Assembly (NCBI GenBank): GCA_001769275.1
Contig: MEOQ01000014.1
Span: 56,495-120,494 of the forward strand
Direction: 5' to 3'
DNA: 64,000 nt
From: Bacteroidetes bacterium GWF2_43_63
GTDB taxonomy: Bacteria > Bacteroidota > Bacteroidia > Bacteroidales > DTU049
Both the position numbers and the translations under genes were made by a program. This document shows, piece after piece, positions 43,651 through 52,193 of the stretch (within the stretch, counting starts at the first letter, position 1; each line of letters opens with the position of its first letter). The notes under the pieces are model-generated. The model ran no database searches and was not told the DNA's origin. It saw only the letters and a program-made list of their open reading frames with translations.

Positions 43651-44178
43651 ATGGAACTTGCTCTCGATCTTGCTAAAATTGTGCTGCCAGCACTCATGGT
43701 TTTTCTTACTGCATTTTTTGTACTTAAAAGCTATCTGGAAAACGAACAGAAGAAAAAAGAACTGGATTCACGCTTCGAGCAGAAGCGGTTTTCGCTGCCC
43801 ATCCGCCTGCAGGCCTACGAAAGACTGGCTATGTTTCTCGAACGCATCAATCCTGAAAGCATTGTACTGCGTATGAACCAGCCAGGCATGAGCGCAAAGG
43901 AACTGCAAGCGATGCTTCTGCAGACAATCCGCATGGAATACGAACACAATCTTTCGCAGCAGGTTTACGTTTCGAATCAGGCCTGGGATATGGTGAAAAA
44001 CGCCAAAGAAGATATTATTCGCATCATCAATACTGCAGGCACTACCATGCAACCCAATGCAACAGCCATTGACATCAGCACGACCATTTTCGAGGAATCG
44101 CTCAGAGAAAAAGAAGGAATTCTTCAGAAAGCTTTGATTTATCTCAAAAACGAAGGTCGTCAGTACCTCGATGCTTAA
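43651..44178 (+). CDS. Conserved membrane-anchored hypothetical protein (DUF7935-like)
   Basis: 175 residues: an N-terminal transmembrane helix (about 8-28, IVLPALMVFLTAFFVL) followed by a charged helical soluble domain (LENEQKKKELDSRFEQKRFSLPIRLQAYERLAMFLERI, QAMLLQTIRMEYEHNLSQQVYVSNQAWDMVKNAKEDIIRIIN). I recall this as a Bacteroidota-restricted family of unknown function. The topology suggests a helical domain facing the cytoplasm. TATTTTTG at 43625-43632 fits a -7 element. It precedes the hydrolase-like gene by 45 nt. Confidence 0.82.
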   Translation: MELALDLAKIVLPALMVFLTAFFVLKSYLENEQKKKELDSRFEQKRFSLPIRLQAYERLAMFLERINPESIVLRMNQPGMSAKELQAMLLQTIRMEYEHNLSQQVYVSNQAWDMVKNAKEDIIRIINTAGTTMQPNATAIDISTTIFEESLREKEGILQKALIYLKNEGRQYLDA

Positions 44179-44223
44179 TGCGGCACAATTTTTTGTAACC
44201 ACGGTCCATCAAAAAAATATACT

Positions 44224-45039
44224 ATGAGAAGTTTCTTATTTATCGCTCTGCTATTCAGCGCCATGTGTGCATCTGCCCTCGACCCGTCCCTCACCTACGC
44301 AGTTACTCCTGCCGATTACGGGCTCAATTACGAAGAAGTCTCCATCAAAACCTCTGACAACCTGAACCTGAAAGGCTGGCTTTTCAAGCCATCAGAAGTG
44401 TCTTACAAGATGATTATTCTGAGCGACAACGGTGTAGGCAATATGGCCGACCTGATAGAAGTGGCTACTAATTTTGTATCGCTGGGCTACAACGTTCTCA
44501 CTTATGATTACCGCGGATTTGGCCAAAGCGACGCCTTCAACATCAACCCGGAGTTTTACATCTACACACAGTTTGCTCTCGACCTGAATGCAGCCATCGA
44601 TTATGTTTCGAAATATCATTCGAAATGCCGCACGGTCTGTCTGTACGGTCAAGGTCTTGGAGCCGCATTATCACTGGCCATTGGTGCAACACGCTGCAGC
44701 GAAATTTCAAAAATTATTGCCGACTCGCCCTACTCCACCCTCGATGATGTGCAGAAAGCCATCAAAACAACCACAGGCAAGGAAGTAAAGTTGCCGCTTG
44801 GTTTTGACAAAAATCAGCTCGAGCCGAAATTTGCACTCGAAGCCAAAGGAGCCAGCCTGAACGGAATTCTGATTATTTACGGTAAAAATGATCTTGTTTA
44901 TAACGGCGACATGGTGAAAAAAATCAGCGGTCTCCGCGGCTCTATCACCAAAACCTATATGGTGAAAGAAGCCGACAATACCTCCACTTTCTCTACCGAT
45001 AAAGAAGGATACTTCAAAGAAATAAAAGCGTTCCTCTAG
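44224..45039 (+). CDS. Alpha/beta-hydrolase-fold protein lacking the catalytic Ser and His
   Basis: 271 residues with a signal peptide (1-18). The fold is clear: LNLKGWLFKP, the oxyanion region IILSDNGVGNMADL, LGYNVLTYDYRGFGQSD, and IIYGKNDLVYNGDMV supplying the usual acid. The nucleophile elbow normally reads G-x-S-x-G but here is YGQGLGAAL (codons ggt caa ggt ctt gga), with Gly in place of Ser. The catalytic His before the C-terminal helix (usual GHNDTF) is Asn in ADNTSTF. It is therefore probably a non-catalytic relative. It is co-oriented with the DUF2279 gene 14 nt downstream. Confidence 0.88.
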   Translation: MRSFLFIALLFSAMCASALDPSLTYAVTPADYGLNYEEVSIKTSDNLNLKGWLFKPSEVSYKMIILSDNGVGNMADLIEVATNFVSLGYNVLTYDYRGFGQSDAFNINPEFYIYTQFALDLNAAIDYVSKYHSKCRTVCLYGQGLGAALSLAIGATRCSEISKIIADSPYSTLDDVQKAIKTTTGKEVKLPLGFDKNQLEPKFALEAKGASLNGILIIYGKNDLVYNGDMVKKISGLRGSITKTYMVKEADNTSTFSTDKEGYFKEIKAFL

Positions 45040-45053
45040 GCCGCCGAAGCACC

Positions 45054-46073
45054 ATGCTGAAGCGGATTTGCCTCATACTACTCGCCATTTTTTTCGCCAC
45101 AACACTGCCGGCTGAAAATAAAATTGTACCAACGTTTTCCAACCCTAACTTTAACTTTTCCAACCCTAACTTTGACAAAGTTTTGAACTTTGTCAAAGTT
45201 TCACAGGTTGGAAAAGTTTCTAATTTATTTTCTCCCACCGATACCACCCGCCCCCTCTTCAAAAAATGGCAGGTCAACACCTTTGCCGGCGTATTCTATG
45301 TCGGGTCGCTCACTGGCCTTAGCTTTCTTTGGTACAGCGATTATTCAACAGGTCGCTTTCATGCTTTCAATGACCTCGACGAATGGAAGGGCATTGATAA
45401 GCTCGGTCATATGACCTCTGCTTTTCACTTCACCCGCGTACAGTCCGATCTTTATCGGAATGCCGGCTACACGCGCGGACAGTCGGCCCGGATCAGTGCC
45501 ATTTGCTCTTTCTCCTATATGTCGGTTATCGAAATCCTCGATGGATTCTCAGCCGGGTGGGGATTCTCCGTCGGCGACATGTGCGCAAACACGCTGGGGG
45601 TCTCACTCTTCGCAGCCAACGAGTTGACCGGAAAAGATAATTTGTTTTCGCTTAAAATGGGATTTCATCCAACCGAATATGCTCAGTACAATCCTTCGCT
45701 GCTTGGTGAAAACCTGCTTCAGCAGCCGCTTAAGGATTACAATGGTCAGACATATTGGCTCAGCATGAACATTAAAGAATGTCTGAATAAAGAAACACGT
45801 TTCCCAGTCTGGCTTAATGTGGCAGTGGGCTACGGCGCCGACGGTATGACCGGTGGTGATTACAACCCTACCGAAGTTGACGGATTGCCCGTTCCCTTAT
45901 TCCGCCGCTACAGCCAGTGGTATATTGCTCCCGATATCGATTTCGGCAAGATCCCTGTTCGGGGACGCGGCTGGAAGCTGCTTCTGCGTAGTCTCAATTT
46001 CTTTAAATGCCCCGCCCCCGCACTGGAATGGAATTCCGAAAACGGATTGAAACTGCATTATTTGTATTTTTAA
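45054..46073 (+). CDS. DUF2279 (YfiM-like) envelope protein with a repeat-derived N-terminal insert
   Basis: 339 residues: a signal peptide (1-21), then a repetitive stretch (NPNFNFSNPNFDKVLNFVKV, about 28-60), then the DUF2279 domain. The domain is recognised by GIDKLGHMTSAFHFTRVQSDLYRNAGY, SYMSVIEILDGFSAGWGFSVGDMCANTLGVSLF and LKMGFHPTEYAQYNP. Family members are predicted outer-membrane lipid-binding or lipoprotein-like proteins of unknown role. The odd stretch is encoded by a perfect DNA inverted repeat (45168-45200) plus tandem CCAACCCTAACTTT words, so an intergenic repeat seems to have been absorbed into the frame. Confidence 0.87.
   Translation: MLKRICLILLAIFFATTLPAENKIVPTFSNPNFNFSNPNFDKVLNFVKVSQVGKVSNLFSPTDTTRPLFKKWQVNTFAGVFYVGSLTGLSFLWYSDYSTGRFHAFNDLDEWKGIDKLGHMTSAFHFTRVQSDLYRNAGYTRGQSARISAICSFSYMSVIEILDGFSAGWGFSVGDMCANTLGVSLFAANELTGKDNLFSLKMGFHPTEYAQYNPSLLGENLLQQPLKDYNGQTYWLSMNIKECLNKETRFPVWLNVAVGYGADGMTGGDYNPTEVDGLPVPLFRRYSQWYIAPDIDFGKIPVRGRGWKLLLRSLNFFKCPAPALEWNSENGLKLHYLYF
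45168..45200. repeat. Perfect 15-bp inverted repeat inside a coding sequence
   Basis: AACTTTGACAAAGTT (45168-45182), a 3-nt loop, then its exact reverse complement (45186-45200). Just upstream the words CCAACCCTAACTTT recur at 45149 and 45160, and CAGGTTGGAAAAGTTTC follows. The total length keeps the reading frame of the DUF2279 gene. Confidence 0.9.
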
Positions 46074-46076
46074 TTT

Positions 46077-46084
46077 TATATTTG
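46077..46084 (+). promoter_or_regulatory. Probable -7 element of the TonB-like gene
   Basis: TATATTTG matches TAnnTTTG exactly and lies 16 nt before the ATG at 46101. No clear -33 TTTG is at the right distance. Confidence 0.45.
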
Positions 46085-46100
46085 ACGAAAATTAAAAACC

Positions 46101-46571
46101 ATGAAATCTTTGTTCACTATTTTGTGTTTCTCAACCCTCTGCAACCTTCTGCAGGCGCAAATCTCCGACAGCACAACCGTGGTACAACCGGTGCCAATTG
46201 AAACAGATTACAACAATAAAATTTTTACCATTGTAGAAGATTCACCTGAATTCCCGGGCGGACAGGATGCCCTCATGACTTATCTCATGAATAACATCAA
46301 ATATCCGCATGAGGCTATGGAAGCCTCAATTCAGGGGACTGTATATGTCACTTTCGTAATTGAGACAGACGGAGCAGTAAGTAATGTCAAAGTGCTGCGC
46401 GGAATTGGTGGAGCCTGCGACGAAGAAGCTGTGCGGGTTGTAAAAGGTATGCCCAACTGGACTCCAGGAAAACAAAGAGGAAAAGCAGTACGTGTGCAAT
46501 TCAATTTGCCCATTCGTTTTGTACTTGTCGACGACACACCTGCTGAAAAAGACGAGAAAACAGACCGATAG
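46101..46571 (+). CDS. TonB C-terminal-domain protein
   Basis: 156 residues: a signal peptide (1-17, ending LLQAQ), a short linker, then a TonB C-terminal domain (FPGGQDALMTYLMNNIKYPHEAMEASIQGTVYVTFVIETDGAVSNVKVLRG, CDEEAVRVVKGMPNWTPGKQRGKAVRVQFNLPIRF). Classical TonB has an N-terminal membrane anchor with a His for ExbBD and a Pro-rich spacer, and both are absent. It is probably a free periplasmic domain rather than an energy transducer. No exbBD genes are near. The next gene is convergent. Confidence 0.9.
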   Translation: MKSLFTILCFSTLCNLLQAQISDSTTVVQPVPIETDYNNKIFTIVEDSPEFPGGQDALMTYLMNNIKYPHEAMEASIQGTVYVTFVIETDGAVSNVKVLRGIGGACDEEAVRVVKGMPNWTPGKQRGKAVRVQFNLPIRFVLVDDTPAEKDEKTDR

Positions 46572-46602
46572 TTTTTGCAACTAAAGTGAATGCGCCAGAA
46601 AT

Positions 46603-47790
46603 TTAATTTGGAGTTGAACCCTTCTCTGCACGCGAGTATTGAAGCATTTGTCGCAGGAATCCTTCCATGACAAACTGAATATAAATGTCGGGTTTTTCGG
46701 ATTCAAAAATTTCCGGATTGAATTTGTGCTGCCATGCATCGAATATGAACACAGCTTTTGAAGACGATTCCGAAAGATATGGAGCTGCAAATCCAGCAAA
46801 CGATTCCCGTATAATCAGCATTTTCGGAAGTGAATCATTTCCTGTTTCAAATACAACTTCATATTCTTCAGGATACGCGAAGCCCTCCAATACCGGGTAA
46901 TTCTGTTTGTCTGCGGTATGCGCCCTTACAGGTTCTATCGGCTCCAGACTTACAAAATCTTCCGCCAGCTCATCCTGCATGCCAAACATTTCTGCAATAT
47001 TACCACCCCGCTGCTTTTTCACCACAATTCTGTAATCAGAGAGCCGGAGCGGCTTTACAGCAGGATAATCTTTACGGATCAGTTCTGCAACAGCTTGCAC
47101 AGCATAGAAGGCACCCAGATGATTCCAGTGATTATCGGTCTTTGAATACAAGGGATACTGTTCCGTTTTATGATTTTGAATTTCTTTCAATGGGAAGAGA
47201 CATTTCACTCCAGTACTGCGCTGCAGACTCTCCATGATTAATTCTGCATTGTTTTTTGCAACTGTCTTTTCGGCGTATTCCGGAAGGTATTCAGGATAAA
47301 CCGAATGCTTGCACGGAACAATAACGAAATAATAATTTCCGCCAGATGCCCTTACGATTGAGTCGCGGCGCGCGATTTCGCTGGTGAGCTCTGCAAGTTC
47401 TATATTATTAAAAAGACTATCGCCCCGGTAACTCTCCAATTCAAAACCCGACATATACAACCAACCATCGCTTCCAACCACAGCTTTGTCAGGTATCACC
47501 GATTTCTGAAACAAAAGCAGATTCAATCTCATATATTGCTTCAGAAAGAAATTTCTTGAAACAAAATGATCTTCAAAATACACTTCGAATTCGCGGGGAA
47601 ATGGATCAAGTTTACTGAAATCAAACGCCGGAAATGGCGCCTTGAGCCGGTTTTCATTTATCTCGACATCCGGAACTATTTCAACGAAAATGTTTACAGC
47701 AGGAATTATGATGGCAACAATGAATACAATGCTCAGCAGGTAGCTTCGGATGCGCCTTACAGGTGAATTATATGTTGCCGGTTTTTTCAT
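46603..47790 (-). CDS. AlgJ/AlgX-like SGNH-type acetyltransferase component
   Basis: 395 residues. An N-terminal signal anchor (about 15-35) precedes an SGNH-like domain of the alginate O-acetylation type: GSDGWLYMSG, FVIVPCKHSVYPEYLPEYA, KTDNHWNHLGAFYAVQAVAE (His221 in the D-N-H-W motif) and MLIIRESFAGFAAPYLSES with the likely nucleophile Ser. It should transfer acetyl groups to an exported polysaccharide in the periplasm. It starts at the base where the MBOAT stop ends (47790 shared), so the pair is translationally coupled. Confidence 0.88.
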   Translation of the reverse strand: MKKPATYNSPVRRIRSYLLSIVFIVAIIIPAVNIFVEIVPDVEINENRLKAPFPAFDFSKLDPFPREFEVYFEDHFVSRNFFLKQYMRLNLLLFQKSVIPDKAVVGSDGWLYMSGFELESYRGDSLFNNIELAELTSEIARRDSIVRASGGNYYFVIVPCKHSVYPEYLPEYAEKTVAKNNAELIMESLQRSTGVKCLFPLKEIQNHKTEQYPLYSKTDNHWNHLGAFYAVQAVAELIRKDYPAVKPLRLSDYRIVVKKQRGGNIAEMFGMQDELAEDFVSLEPIEPVRAHTADKQNYPVLEGFAYPEEYEVVFETGNDSLPKMLIIRESFAGFAAPYLSESSSKAVFIFDAWQHKFNPEIFESEKPDIYIQFVMEGFLRQMLQYSRAEKGSTPN

Positions 47791-49250
47791 CAGAATCTGA
47801 AATAAATAAACGGGTTATAAGAACCGGACAAAAGAATCACTGTGGAAACAATGAGTACCAATGCGAAAAATGCAAATGCAACCAAATCGTATCCTGAAGC
47901 AAAAGTATTTTTCCAAAAGAAATTCAATCTGCGGTAAACACGCAGCATTTGCTGCCAAAGCAACGGGAACAAACCATAGGCTCCAACTATCGCAATTGCA
48001 AGCAGCAACCAAAGCACCGTTGAATAATACTGAGAAAAATCAACAACTGACTCCGACGAGAATGCAAACAGGCGCTTGATGTATCTGACCGACAATCCAA
48101 TATTTTCTGCTCTGAACGGAACCCAAGCAATCAAAACGATGATTACTACATAAGCATTTGAAAATACTTTCGGAATTTTTTTCAGAAATTTTCCAAGTCC
48201 TAATCGTTCCACAATCATGAAGAATCCATGAATTAGTCCCCAGAGAATAAAATTCATTCCGGCTCCGTGCCACAATCCTGTAAGAAAAAACACGATAAAC
48301 AAATTGAAATAGGTGCGGAATGGTCCTTTCTTGTTTCCGCCTAATGGAATGTAGAGATAGTCACGAAACCAGTTGGAAAGCGAGATGTGCCAACGACGCC
48401 AGAATTCGCGGATGGAAGTTGAAATATATGGGAAATTAAAATTCTCCAGAAAATGAAATCCAAGCATCCGCCCCAATCCTATGGCCATATCGCTGTATCC
48501 GGCAAAGTCATAATAAATCTGCAGGCCATAAAACACAATTCCCATCCAGGCCTGAGTCGATGACAAAGAGCCGGGGTCAGCAGCAAATGCGGCATCGGCA
48601 ATAACGGCAAATGAATTGGCCAAAATCACTTTTTTTGCAAGACCAATCAGAAAACGCTCAACGCCTTGCGAGAACTTCCGGCGATTATAAAACCGTTTGC
48701 TCAGTTGCTGATCGACATCGTGATAACGCACAATGGGGCCCGCAATCAGCTGAGGAAATAATGAAACGAATAGTGCCAGATTGACAAACTTTTTCTGTAC
48801 TTCGGAGGTCCCGCGATACACATCGACCAGATACGACAATCCCTGAAAAGTGAAGAAGGAAATACCGACAGGCAGCAATATTTTGGGAATTCGCAAAAGT
48901 TCGAACCCTCCCGAACCCAGTACTTTATTCATGTTATGCATGAAAAAGCCCGTATATTTAAAAACAATCAGAAGTCCCAGGTTTAATGCCACCCCCAACG
49001 CGAGCCAGCGCCAGGCCTTTTTTCTGGATCCTGCATCTCTCTTAATTATGTGGCCTACAACAAGGCCGAAGCCGTAATTGATCAGGATGGAAAGCAACAG
49101 CAACAAAGAGTAAGAAACGCTTCCCCACGCATAAAAAATCAGACTGAAAGCCAGCAATACAACATTTCGCCATGGCTTCGGCGCCAGATAATTGCAAAGC
49201 AACACCAGCGGCAAAAATGCAAAAAGAAATGTGACTGAACTGAATAGCAT
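47790..49250 (-). CDS. MBOAT family O-acyltransferase (AlgI-like)
   Basis: 486 residues with about ten transmembrane helices. It moves an acyl group across the inner membrane for the AlgJ-like partner. AlgI/DltB signatures: LLPVGISFFTFQGLSYLVDVYRG, PQLIAGPIVRY, FYGLQIYYDFAGYSDMAIGLGRMLG, SIREFWRRWHISLSNWFRDYLYIPLGGN, and the catalytic His328 in FFLTGLWHGAGMNFILWG. No polysaccharide synthase is nearby, so the acceptor is unknown. Confidence 0.94.
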   Translation of the reverse strand: MLFSSVTFLFAFLPLVLLCNYLAPKPWRNVVLLAFSLIFYAWGSVSYSLLLLLSILINYGFGLVVGHIIKRDAGSRKKAWRWLALGVALNLGLLIVFKYTGFFMHNMNKVLGSGGFELLRIPKILLPVGISFFTFQGLSYLVDVYRGTSEVQKKFVNLALFVSLFPQLIAGPIVRYHDVDQQLSKRFYNRRKFSQGVERFLIGLAKKVILANSFAVIADAAFAADPGSLSSTQAWMGIVFYGLQIYYDFAGYSDMAIGLGRMLGFHFLENFNFPYISTSIREFWRRWHISLSNWFRDYLYIPLGGNKKGPFRTYFNLFIVFFLTGLWHGAGMNFILWGLIHGFFMIVERLGLGKFLKKIPKVFSNAYVVIIVLIAWVPFRAENIGLSVRYIKRLFAFSSESVVDFSQYYSTVLWLLLAIAIVGAYGLFPLLWQQMLRVYRRLNFFWKNTFASGYDLVAFAFFALVLIVSTVILLSGSYNPFIYFRF

Positions 49251-49446
49251 TGCTTAAAAAAAGCAAAAGTAACAAAAAAGACAAAAGACAAAAGATAAAA
49301 GTAAAAAGCTCTGTCCTGAGCCTGTCGAAGGGATAAAAGTAGACAGCGTTGTGCTCCGCATACCCATGCTTTATGCCTTGTGCGATGCGCCCTTCGCATG
49401 GTGTTTATCCCGACGAAGGCGAGACGCTGAGACGCATGCCTTGCGC

Positions 49447-50100
49447 CTAATCACCGTTAAACACGTAGCGAATAATATTCGCGCCCATCTGCAACGCTTT
49501 CGCTCGGGTTTCCTGCGAATCGTTGTGCACATCCGGGCTCTCCCAGCCATCACCCAAATCGCATTCATGCGTATAAAATAAAACGATGCGCCCGTCCACA
49601 ACTATGCCGTAGCCCTTAGGCGGCTTTGCGTCATGCTCGTGGATCTTCGGCAATCCGTTTGCAAAATCAAATTGCTGATGATAGATCGCATGGTTGAATG
49701 GGATTTCTATCAACTCGTACTCCGGAAATATTTTCTTTATCTGTGGCCTGATGAAAATATCCATTCCATAATTATCGTCAATGTGGAGAAATCCTCCTGA
49801 AAGCATGTATTGGCGAAGGTTCTCAACTTCCTGCACTGAAAATATCACGTTGCCGTGACCGGTCATATGCACAAAAGGGAAATTGAAAATATCGCTGCTG
49901 CCAGGATCAACTGTTGGTATTTCTGTTCCGATATTGGTACCCATATTGGCATTGCAGAACTTCACCAGATTGGGCAACGAAGTGGGGTTGGCGTACCAGT
50001 CGCCGCCTCCGCCGTATTTGAGTAGCGCGATTTTGACCGGGCTTTGCGCATTACCAGATGCTGCCAGAAAAAACAGAACTATATAAAATATTTTTTTCAT
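49447..50100 (-). CDS. DUF4159 periplasmic protein
   Basis: 217 residues with a signal peptide (1-19, ending GNAQ). The DUF4159 domain: VKIALLKYGGGGDWYANPTSL, FPFVHMTGHGNVIFSVQEVENLRQYMLSGGFLHIDDNYGMD, and FPEYELIEIPFNHAIYHQQF. The fold resembles glutamine-amidotransferase-like (ThuA-type) domains, but the nucleophile elbow is not obvious. It starts where rsmE stops (50100 shared), a conserved Bacteroidota pairing. The function is unknown. Confidence 0.92.
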   Translation of the reverse strand: MKKIFYIVLFFLAASGNAQSPVKIALLKYGGGGDWYANPTSLPNLVKFCNANMGTNIGTEIPTVDPGSSDIFNFPFVHMTGHGNVIFSVQEVENLRQYMLSGGFLHIDDNYGMDIFIRPQIKKIFPEYELIEIPFNHAIYHQQFDFANGLPKIHEHDAKPPKGYGIVVDGRIVLFYTHECDLGDGWESPDVHNDSQETRAKALQMGANIIRYVFNGD

Positions 50101-50798
50101 TACTTGCTGTTGATCAGATAAAACGCGTGCGCGGCCATCACTGCAGCGGTTTCGGTTCGTAAACGATTTTGCCCGAGCGATATTGCCTGATAGCCTGATT
50201 GCAAAGCGACGTCAAATTCATCTTTGGTAAAATCACCTTCCGGGCCAATGAGAATAATGGTGTTTTCATATTCGTGTAACGAATTCAGAATGGACGTTTT
50301 GGGCACATCATCGCACCAGGCAATGAGTTTGGTTTTTGCATCATATGTTTTAATAAAATCCGCAAAGCTCATGGGATGCGTCATTTCGGGCATAAAAAAT
50401 TGTAACGACTGAATAGTCGCGGCCTGAATGATGCGTTGCAAACGATCAGTTTTTTTTAGTGTTGATTCCGTCCGCTCACAAACAATGGGAACGATTGTTC
50501 CTACACCGCTCTCAGTGCATTTTTCCACCAACCATTCAAAACGATCAGGATTTTTAAGCGGCGAAACACCCAGTATCAGCCGTGGTTCAGGCCGTGTCAC
50601 TGTCTGAATTTCATTTACATATACCAGATACTTTTTTGGGCCTGATTCTGCAATCTCGCATTCAGCGCGATGTCCAAGACCATCCGTAATAATAATTACA
50701 TCACCCGGTTTTTTACGCAACACACGCAAATGCCGGGCTTCGTTTTCGCCAAGCTCGCATATGCCATTTATCAGTTCGGGGTGAAAAAACAATTCCAT
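50100..50798 (-). CDS. rsmE: 16S rRNA m3U1498 methyltransferase
   Basis: 232 residues from the ATG at 50798 (MELFFHPELINGICELGENEARHL). It methylates U1498 of 16S rRNA using SAM. It is a SPOUT enzyme: an N-terminal PUA-like domain (HLRVLRKKPGDVIIITDGLGH), then EKCTESGVGTIVPIVCERTE, the knot IILIGPEGDFTKDEFD and LGQNRLRTETAAVMAAH, which binds SAM. The start at 50819 adds seven unconserved residues. Confidence 0.95.
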   Translation of the reverse strand: MELFFHPELINGICELGENEARHLRVLRKKPGDVIIITDGLGHRAECEIAESGPKKYLVYVNEIQTVTRPEPRLILGVSPLKNPDRFEWLVEKCTESGVGTIVPIVCERTESTLKKTDRLQRIIQAATIQSLQFFMPEMTHPMSFADFIKTYDAKTKLIAWCDDVPKTSILNSLHEYENTIILIGPEGDFTKDEFDVALQSGYQAISLGQNRLRTETAAVMAAHAFYLINSK

Positions 50799-50831
50799 TT
50801 GCGTAATTTTGCATTCCAAAGTTAAACATTC

Positions 50832-51761
50832 ATGCTGAATAAACTACTGAAAATAATTAATGACCGAAATTTTATTCTGATTTTATCGCTATTGCTTGGA
50901 TTTATTCTGGGCGATTACACCGTGCATCTGGCCTCAGTTTCTGTTTGGATTCTGGCAATTGTGATGGTCTTTGCAACTTCCGGATTTAGCTTCAAAGAAT
51001 GGCGACCACTCAGCAAAACAATAAAAATCGTAGGCATTTCTTTCCTGCTGAATTTCGTGGTTTTCGGATTGCTGTTGCTTGGAGCCGGTCTGATTCTGTT
51101 TGATGATAAGCTCATGATCACAGGAATTATGCTGCTTGTTATCAGTCCGCCGGGACCTTCTGTAATCCCTTTTACGGCTGTAATGAAAGGCAATGTCTCA
51201 TTCGCGGTCACGGGTGTTTTCGGACTGCATCTTATTTCAATTTTAGTTACGCCTCTGGCTTTGCTTCTGCTGTTGGGCGACTCCATGATCAGCCCGCAAT
51301 CGGTTATTGTAATAATCACAACAGTAATTGTTGCACCATTGATTATTAGTCGCATACTGCGAAGAACGCCTTTACTTCCAACCATCGGAAAAATTCGGGG
51401 TCATGTAATCAATTGGGGATTTTTTCTCATCATCATGCCGATAGTGGGAATGAGTAAGACCCTGATCCTGAAAAGTCCTGAACTGGTTCTGATCAACTCA
51501 TTTATTTTTGCGACCGTCATGTTCGGCGGCGGATTTCTTTTCAATGTTATAGCGCGTCGCATCAGGGTTGATCAGCCAACCATCATTGCTGCCAATCTGA
51601 TTTTTACAACAAAAAGTTCTGCATTTGCAGCCGTAGCATCTTTTATGCTTGTGCCCCCCGAAGCTGGATTACCATTGGCTATGCACGCTGTTTTTGTAAC
51701 ACTTTATTTTATAATTTTCGATTCAATCGTCAATAAAAAACATAACTTTGCTGTTAAGTAA
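50832..51761 (+). CDS. BASS-type (bile acid:sodium symporter fold) membrane transporter
   Basis: 309 residues with about ten hydrophobic helices in two inverted halves. Helix-breaking motifs LLVISPPGPSVIPFTAVMKGN (about 97-117) and FTTKSSAFAAVASFMLVPPEAGLPLAMHAVF (about 263-293) correspond to the crossover regions of the BASS fold, with Pro/Gly-rich loops. The substrate is unknown and an AEC-like exporter is an alternative. It is divergent from rsmE by 33 nt and 27 nt ahead of a small lipoprotein gene. Confidence 0.8.
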   Translation: MLNKLLKIINDRNFILILSLLLGFILGDYTVHLASVSVWILAIVMVFATSGFSFKEWRPLSKTIKIVGISFLLNFVVFGLLLLGAGLILFDDKLMITGIMLLVISPPGPSVIPFTAVMKGNVSFAVTGVFGLHLISILVTPLALLLLLGDSMISPQSVIVIITTVIVAPLIISRILRRTPLLPTIGKIRGHVINWGFFLIIMPIVGMSKTLILKSPELVLINSFIFATVMFGGGFLFNVIARRIRVDQPTIIAANLIFTTKSSAFAAVASFMLVPPEAGLPLAMHAVFVTLYFIIFDSIVNKKHNFAVK

Positions 51762-51788
51762 AGCAGCACGTCGAATAAATTTGCAGCG

Positions 51789-52187
51789 ATGAAAAAACTA
51801 CTCTTAATTATCAGCATTCTGTTTATTGTTTCGTCTTGTAAAGATGATTTTTCGACCGGAATTCACTCCACCGTGTTCCTAGGAATGGGAAGCTGTATGC
51901 CGGTCTTTGACGAATCGGACCGTGATTACAAAAGATTTGACGGCCGTGTTTATCTGGTCAATAAAGAAGCTGCAGACAGCATGGGACAACCAGGTTTCGT
52001 TTTACTGAAACTAAACAGCACCAGTCTCGAAATCCGCAATGGCAGACTCTCAACGGAGCTTCCCGCCGGGACTTTTGTTGTGATGACTGAGGAATATTTT
52101 GTGAATGAACCAGCTAATACTGTCACAATAACAGAAGGAGAGGTTTCACAACAAGACGTAAAAATCTGGATTTGTACTTCGTACTGA
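51789..52187 (+). CDS. Small hypothetical lipoprotein
   Basis: 132 residues. The signal MKKLLLIISILFIVSSC gives lipobox VSSC (Cys17). The mature part (GRVYLVNKEAADSMGQPGFVLLKLNSTSLEIRNGRLSTELPAGTFVVMTEEYF) has a beta-sandwich look, like the transthyretin-type folds of carboxypeptidase-regulatory domains, but I cannot name a family. It follows the transporter by 27 nt, so it is probably co-transcribed. Its stop lies 6 nt from the convergent maf stop. Confidence 0.78.
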   Translation: MKKLLLIISILFIVSSCKDDFSTGIHSTVFLGMGSCMPVFDESDRDYKRFDGRVYLVNKEAADSMGQPGFVLLKLNSTSLEIRNGRLSTELPAGTFVVMTEEYFVNEPANTVTITEGEVSQQDVKIWICTSY

Positions 52188-52193
52188 GACAGC

